Shown: positions 6,254 to 7,814 of the stretch, piece by piece | Layout: every line of letters starts with the position of its first letter | Position numbering within the stretch: position 1 is the first letter of the stretch | Source: a bacterium | Lineage (GTDB): Bacteria; Krumholzibacteriota; Krumholzibacteriia; WVZY01 | DNA length: 7,814 nt | Direction: 5' to 3' | NCBI GenBank assembly: GCA_027296025.1 | Contig: JAPUJU010000332.1 | Coordinates: 1-7,814 of the forward strand | The notes under the pieces: generated by a model | The model's input: the letters and a program-made list of their open reading frames with translations, nothing else | What the model was told of the DNA's origin: nothing | The model's database searches: none | Position numbers and translations under genes: made by a program

Positions 6254-7772
6254 TGGAGGACTTGAAATATCCCACGCGGCTCAGGGGCAACGCTTTCCTG
6301 TCGTAGTAGCGCGCGAAGTCTTGATGTTTGAATATCTCGATCTCGCTGGCGAACTGATCTCCCTTGCGGGCGCCGGCGCCGCCGAACAGGATCACGTCCG
6401 GCCACTGCGAAAGCACCCACTTCCCGTCTCCGGCCTGGTGGCCGTATGGAAGACTCCGGTCCCGTTTGCCGTGCTGCGCGATGTAACGGTTGTTAAGACC
6501 CAGCATGTCAATAACGGGACGCTCAGAGTAAAACGGAATAATACCTGCCGCATTCAGTGCAACCACGGTATTCGGATCCGTTTTTTCCCGCAGGTACTTC
6601 GCTACCTGCAAGCGTGGTTGATGAATGTCCCGCCAGTTTCGGGCCTGCCGGCGGATCGGGACATCCCAGCTGCTGCCGTACGCGTGACCTTGATTATATT
6701 TCCACAGCTGAAAAGCCGCGATGGTGATCAGAACAAACACCGCGTACCGCCTCGGCACACGTGTCAGGCCAACAACCACGTAGAGGTAGACGAGCGGCAT
6801 CATCGGTATGAGCGCCCGAGCGCCAACCATGTTGTCTCCCCCCTGCACCGTGACGTAGCCGAACGAGAGGATCATCAAAATCGAGATCGGCAACGTTCGC
6901 CGCCCCAGTGACGAATACCGATAGATAAGAATGTACGTTAGCGCCGTCAGCGTTATGAGTTTTCCATCCATAAAATTGAGAAAATACCGAACGCCCTGGC
7001 CCGCGTTCTCAAGACCAGCACCAGCTTTGGCGTAGTAGGTATTCGGAAGGATGTCCCCGTAGTAGATCGCTTGAAACGCCAGTACGGGCATGACGAGAAT
7101 CGCCATCGAGACGACCGCGCGGATGAGTGCCGCGCGTTGGCGGCTGCGCAAGAAAAGAGTCGCGACAACGATGAGTGCAACGATTGCCCCCTCTGGACGG
7201 GCGAGTATCGTCGCGACGAGCACGAGCGGAAGCCGGATTGATGCAAGCGTCTTGCCGGGGTCCGCCGTAAAGAGGAACAGCAACGAGAACATCGTCATCG
7301 CCGTGAAGAAGATTGTTTCGAGACCGTTGCTCATATAGAAGGCAAAGTCTCCCGTCACGGCGAGCAACGCCGGCACGATGAGCGCCATCCATTTCCCAAG
7401 CCCCAGCCGGCGGCCGAGAAGGTACGCCGCTACGAACGCAAGGAGACCCGAGGCGCCACTGAGAATGTTCGCCAATACGGGAAGTGTGACGGGAAGAGAG
7501 CCGACTGCAATGATGATCGCCGTCCACAGGACGCTCGTGAAGCCCTGCACGTGATCCCCGTTGAAGGTGAGTCCGTTCCCTTTGAACAGGTTCTTGACGT
7601 AAACGAGATAGATATACGTATCGTCACATTCCGCGTACAGGCGGAACGCGTAGGCAACCGCGAAACCAAAGATCACAAGCAGAGCGGCGGGGACCTGCCA
7701 CGTCGAAAGGCTACCGGATCGCTCTTCGGTGTTCTCAGAGGGCACTGAATTCGTGTTGGTAGTGAAATTCAT
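6237..7772 (-). CDS. GT-C-like membrane glycosyltransferase, AftB-like (upstream copy of a tandem pair)
   Basis: The protein has 511 residues from ATG 7772. The first 24 residues are hydrophilic (Asn/Thr/Glu/Ser-rich), followed by about 10-11 hydrophobic segments to near residue 356 and a soluble C-terminal domain (about 358-511). It shares the whole motif series with the gene downstream: ECDDTYIYLVYVKN (48-61), GLTFNGDHVQGFTSVLW (67-83), MSNGLET (147-153), LARPEG (190-195), LPNTYYAKAG (242-251), GGDN (311-314), ALNAAGIIPFYS (405-416), DMLGLNNRYIA (422-432) and RDRSLPYGHQAGDGK (437-451). The paired Asp50-Asp51 in the first external loop fits the catalytic acid position of GT-C enzymes (family knowledge). 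Its last 17 bases overlap the start of the downstream copy, which points to one transcript and coupled translation. No Shine-Dalgarno is visible, and a sigma70-like promoter lies so close that the mRNA would be nearly leaderless. Substrate unknown. Confidence 0.9.
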   Translation of the reverse strand: MNFTTNTNSVPSENTEERSGSLSTWQVPAALLVIFGFAVAYAFRLYAECDDTYIYLVYVKNLFKGNGLTFNGDHVQGFTSVLWTAIIIAVGSLPVTLPVLANILSGASGLLAFVAAYLLGRRLGLGKWMALIVPALLAVTGDFAFYMSNGLETIFFTAMTMFSLLFLFTADPGKTLASIRLPLVLVATILARPEGAIVALIVVATLFLRSRQRAALIRAVVSMAILVMPVLAFQAIYYGDILPNTYYAKAGAGLENAGQGVRYFLNFMDGKLITLTALTYILIYRYSSLGRRTLPISILMILSFGYVTVQGGDNMVGARALIPMMPLVYLYVVVGLTRVPRRYAVFVLITIAAFQLWKYNQGHAYGSSWDVPIRRQARNWRDIHQPRLQVAKYLREKTDPNTVVALNAAGIIPFYSERPVIDMLGLNNRYIAQHGKRDRSLPYGHQAGDGKWVLSQWPDVILFGGAGARKGDQFASEIEIFKHQDFARYYDRKALPLSRVGYFKSSNAPDR

Positions 7773-7781
7773 GAAGCGCTA

Positions 7782-7810
7782 ATGTTATCAGACTCGCCCA
7801 CTCGGGTCAA
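7782..7810 (-). promoter_or_regulatory. Sigma70-like promoter for the tandem membrane-protein genes
   Basis: On the minus strand TTGACC (7810-7805; five of six matches to TTGACA) is followed after exactly 17 nt by TAACAT (7787-7782; four of six matches to TATAAT). The expected transcription start is near 7774-7776, only about 2-4 nt before the ATG at 7772. That agrees with the absence of a Shine-Dalgarno there. Only 42 bases of upstream sequence are in the window, so further promoters cannot be excluded. Confidence 0.5.
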
Positions 7811-7814
7811 AATG

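Noticed and set aside
6114..6911. 265-codon plus-strand open frame antisense to the tandem membrane-protein genes
   Set aside because: It spans the junction of two clearly coding minus-strand genes. Its translation shows no family motif and its openness follows from the codon bias of the opposite strand.
4655..7772. Recent repeat or insertion-sequence-mediated duplication of the two membrane-protein genes
   Set aside because: Similarity is confined to protein motifs and short DNA patches. No terminal inverted repeats, target duplications or transposase were seen.
7791..7808. Hairpin GACTCG/CGGGTC upstream of the minus-strand pair, a possible operator
   Set aside because: It needs a G-T wobble, is only 6 bp and overlaps the promoter spacer and -35. 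At this length it is easily chance.

Overview
The window holds six essentially complete protein genes and the last codons of a seventh. It is typical chromosomal DNA from a moderately GC-rich bacterium. No rRNA, tRNA, CRISPR array, transposase, integrase or phage gene was seen. Two plus-strand genes encode probable lipoproteins, three genes encode large polytopic membrane proteins, and one encodes a cytoplasmic peptidase. The lipoprotein signals, the DNRLRE-type surface domain, the DUF6600-type Trp-rich domain and the TPR-tailed membrane protein suggest a Gram-negative, probably uncultured lineage such as an Eisenbacteria-, Krumholzibacteria- or FCB-like phylum. That placement is an impression from gene content, not a demonstrated affiliation.

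Left part, plus strand (1-3798): the C-terminal 14 codons of an unidentified protein end at 47. Seven bases later a DNRLRE-domain lipoprotein starts (55-786, probably at a non-canonical CTG). It is followed after 37 nt by a 653-residue protein with about 12-13 membrane segments and a C-terminal TPR domain (824-2785). These three are spaced like an operon. After a 92-nt leader that can fold two mutually exclusive hairpins, one hiding the Shine-Dalgarno, comes a lipoprotein with a Trp-rich DUF6600-like repeat domain and a Lys-rich tail (2878-3798).

Middle (3799-4651): a probable intrinsic terminator lies immediately before pepE, an alpha-aspartyl dipeptidase with a complete Ser-Asp-His triad. 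pepE ends 3 nt from the end of a convergent gene.

Right part, minus strand (7772-4655): two tandem paralogous membrane proteins of a GT-C glycosyltransferase-like family (AftB-like motif set) overlap by 17 nt and are probably translationally coupled. A sigma70-like promoter just upstream of the first would give an almost leaderless mRNA.

Taken together, the window looks like cell-envelope and surface-glycan accessory functions around a housekeeping peptidase. No clearly new multi-gene system is visible. The most interesting items are the tandem GT-C-like pair, the TMTC-like membrane+TPR architecture, the Trp-rich/Lys-tail lipoprotein with its possible RNA switch, and the unusual translation starts.
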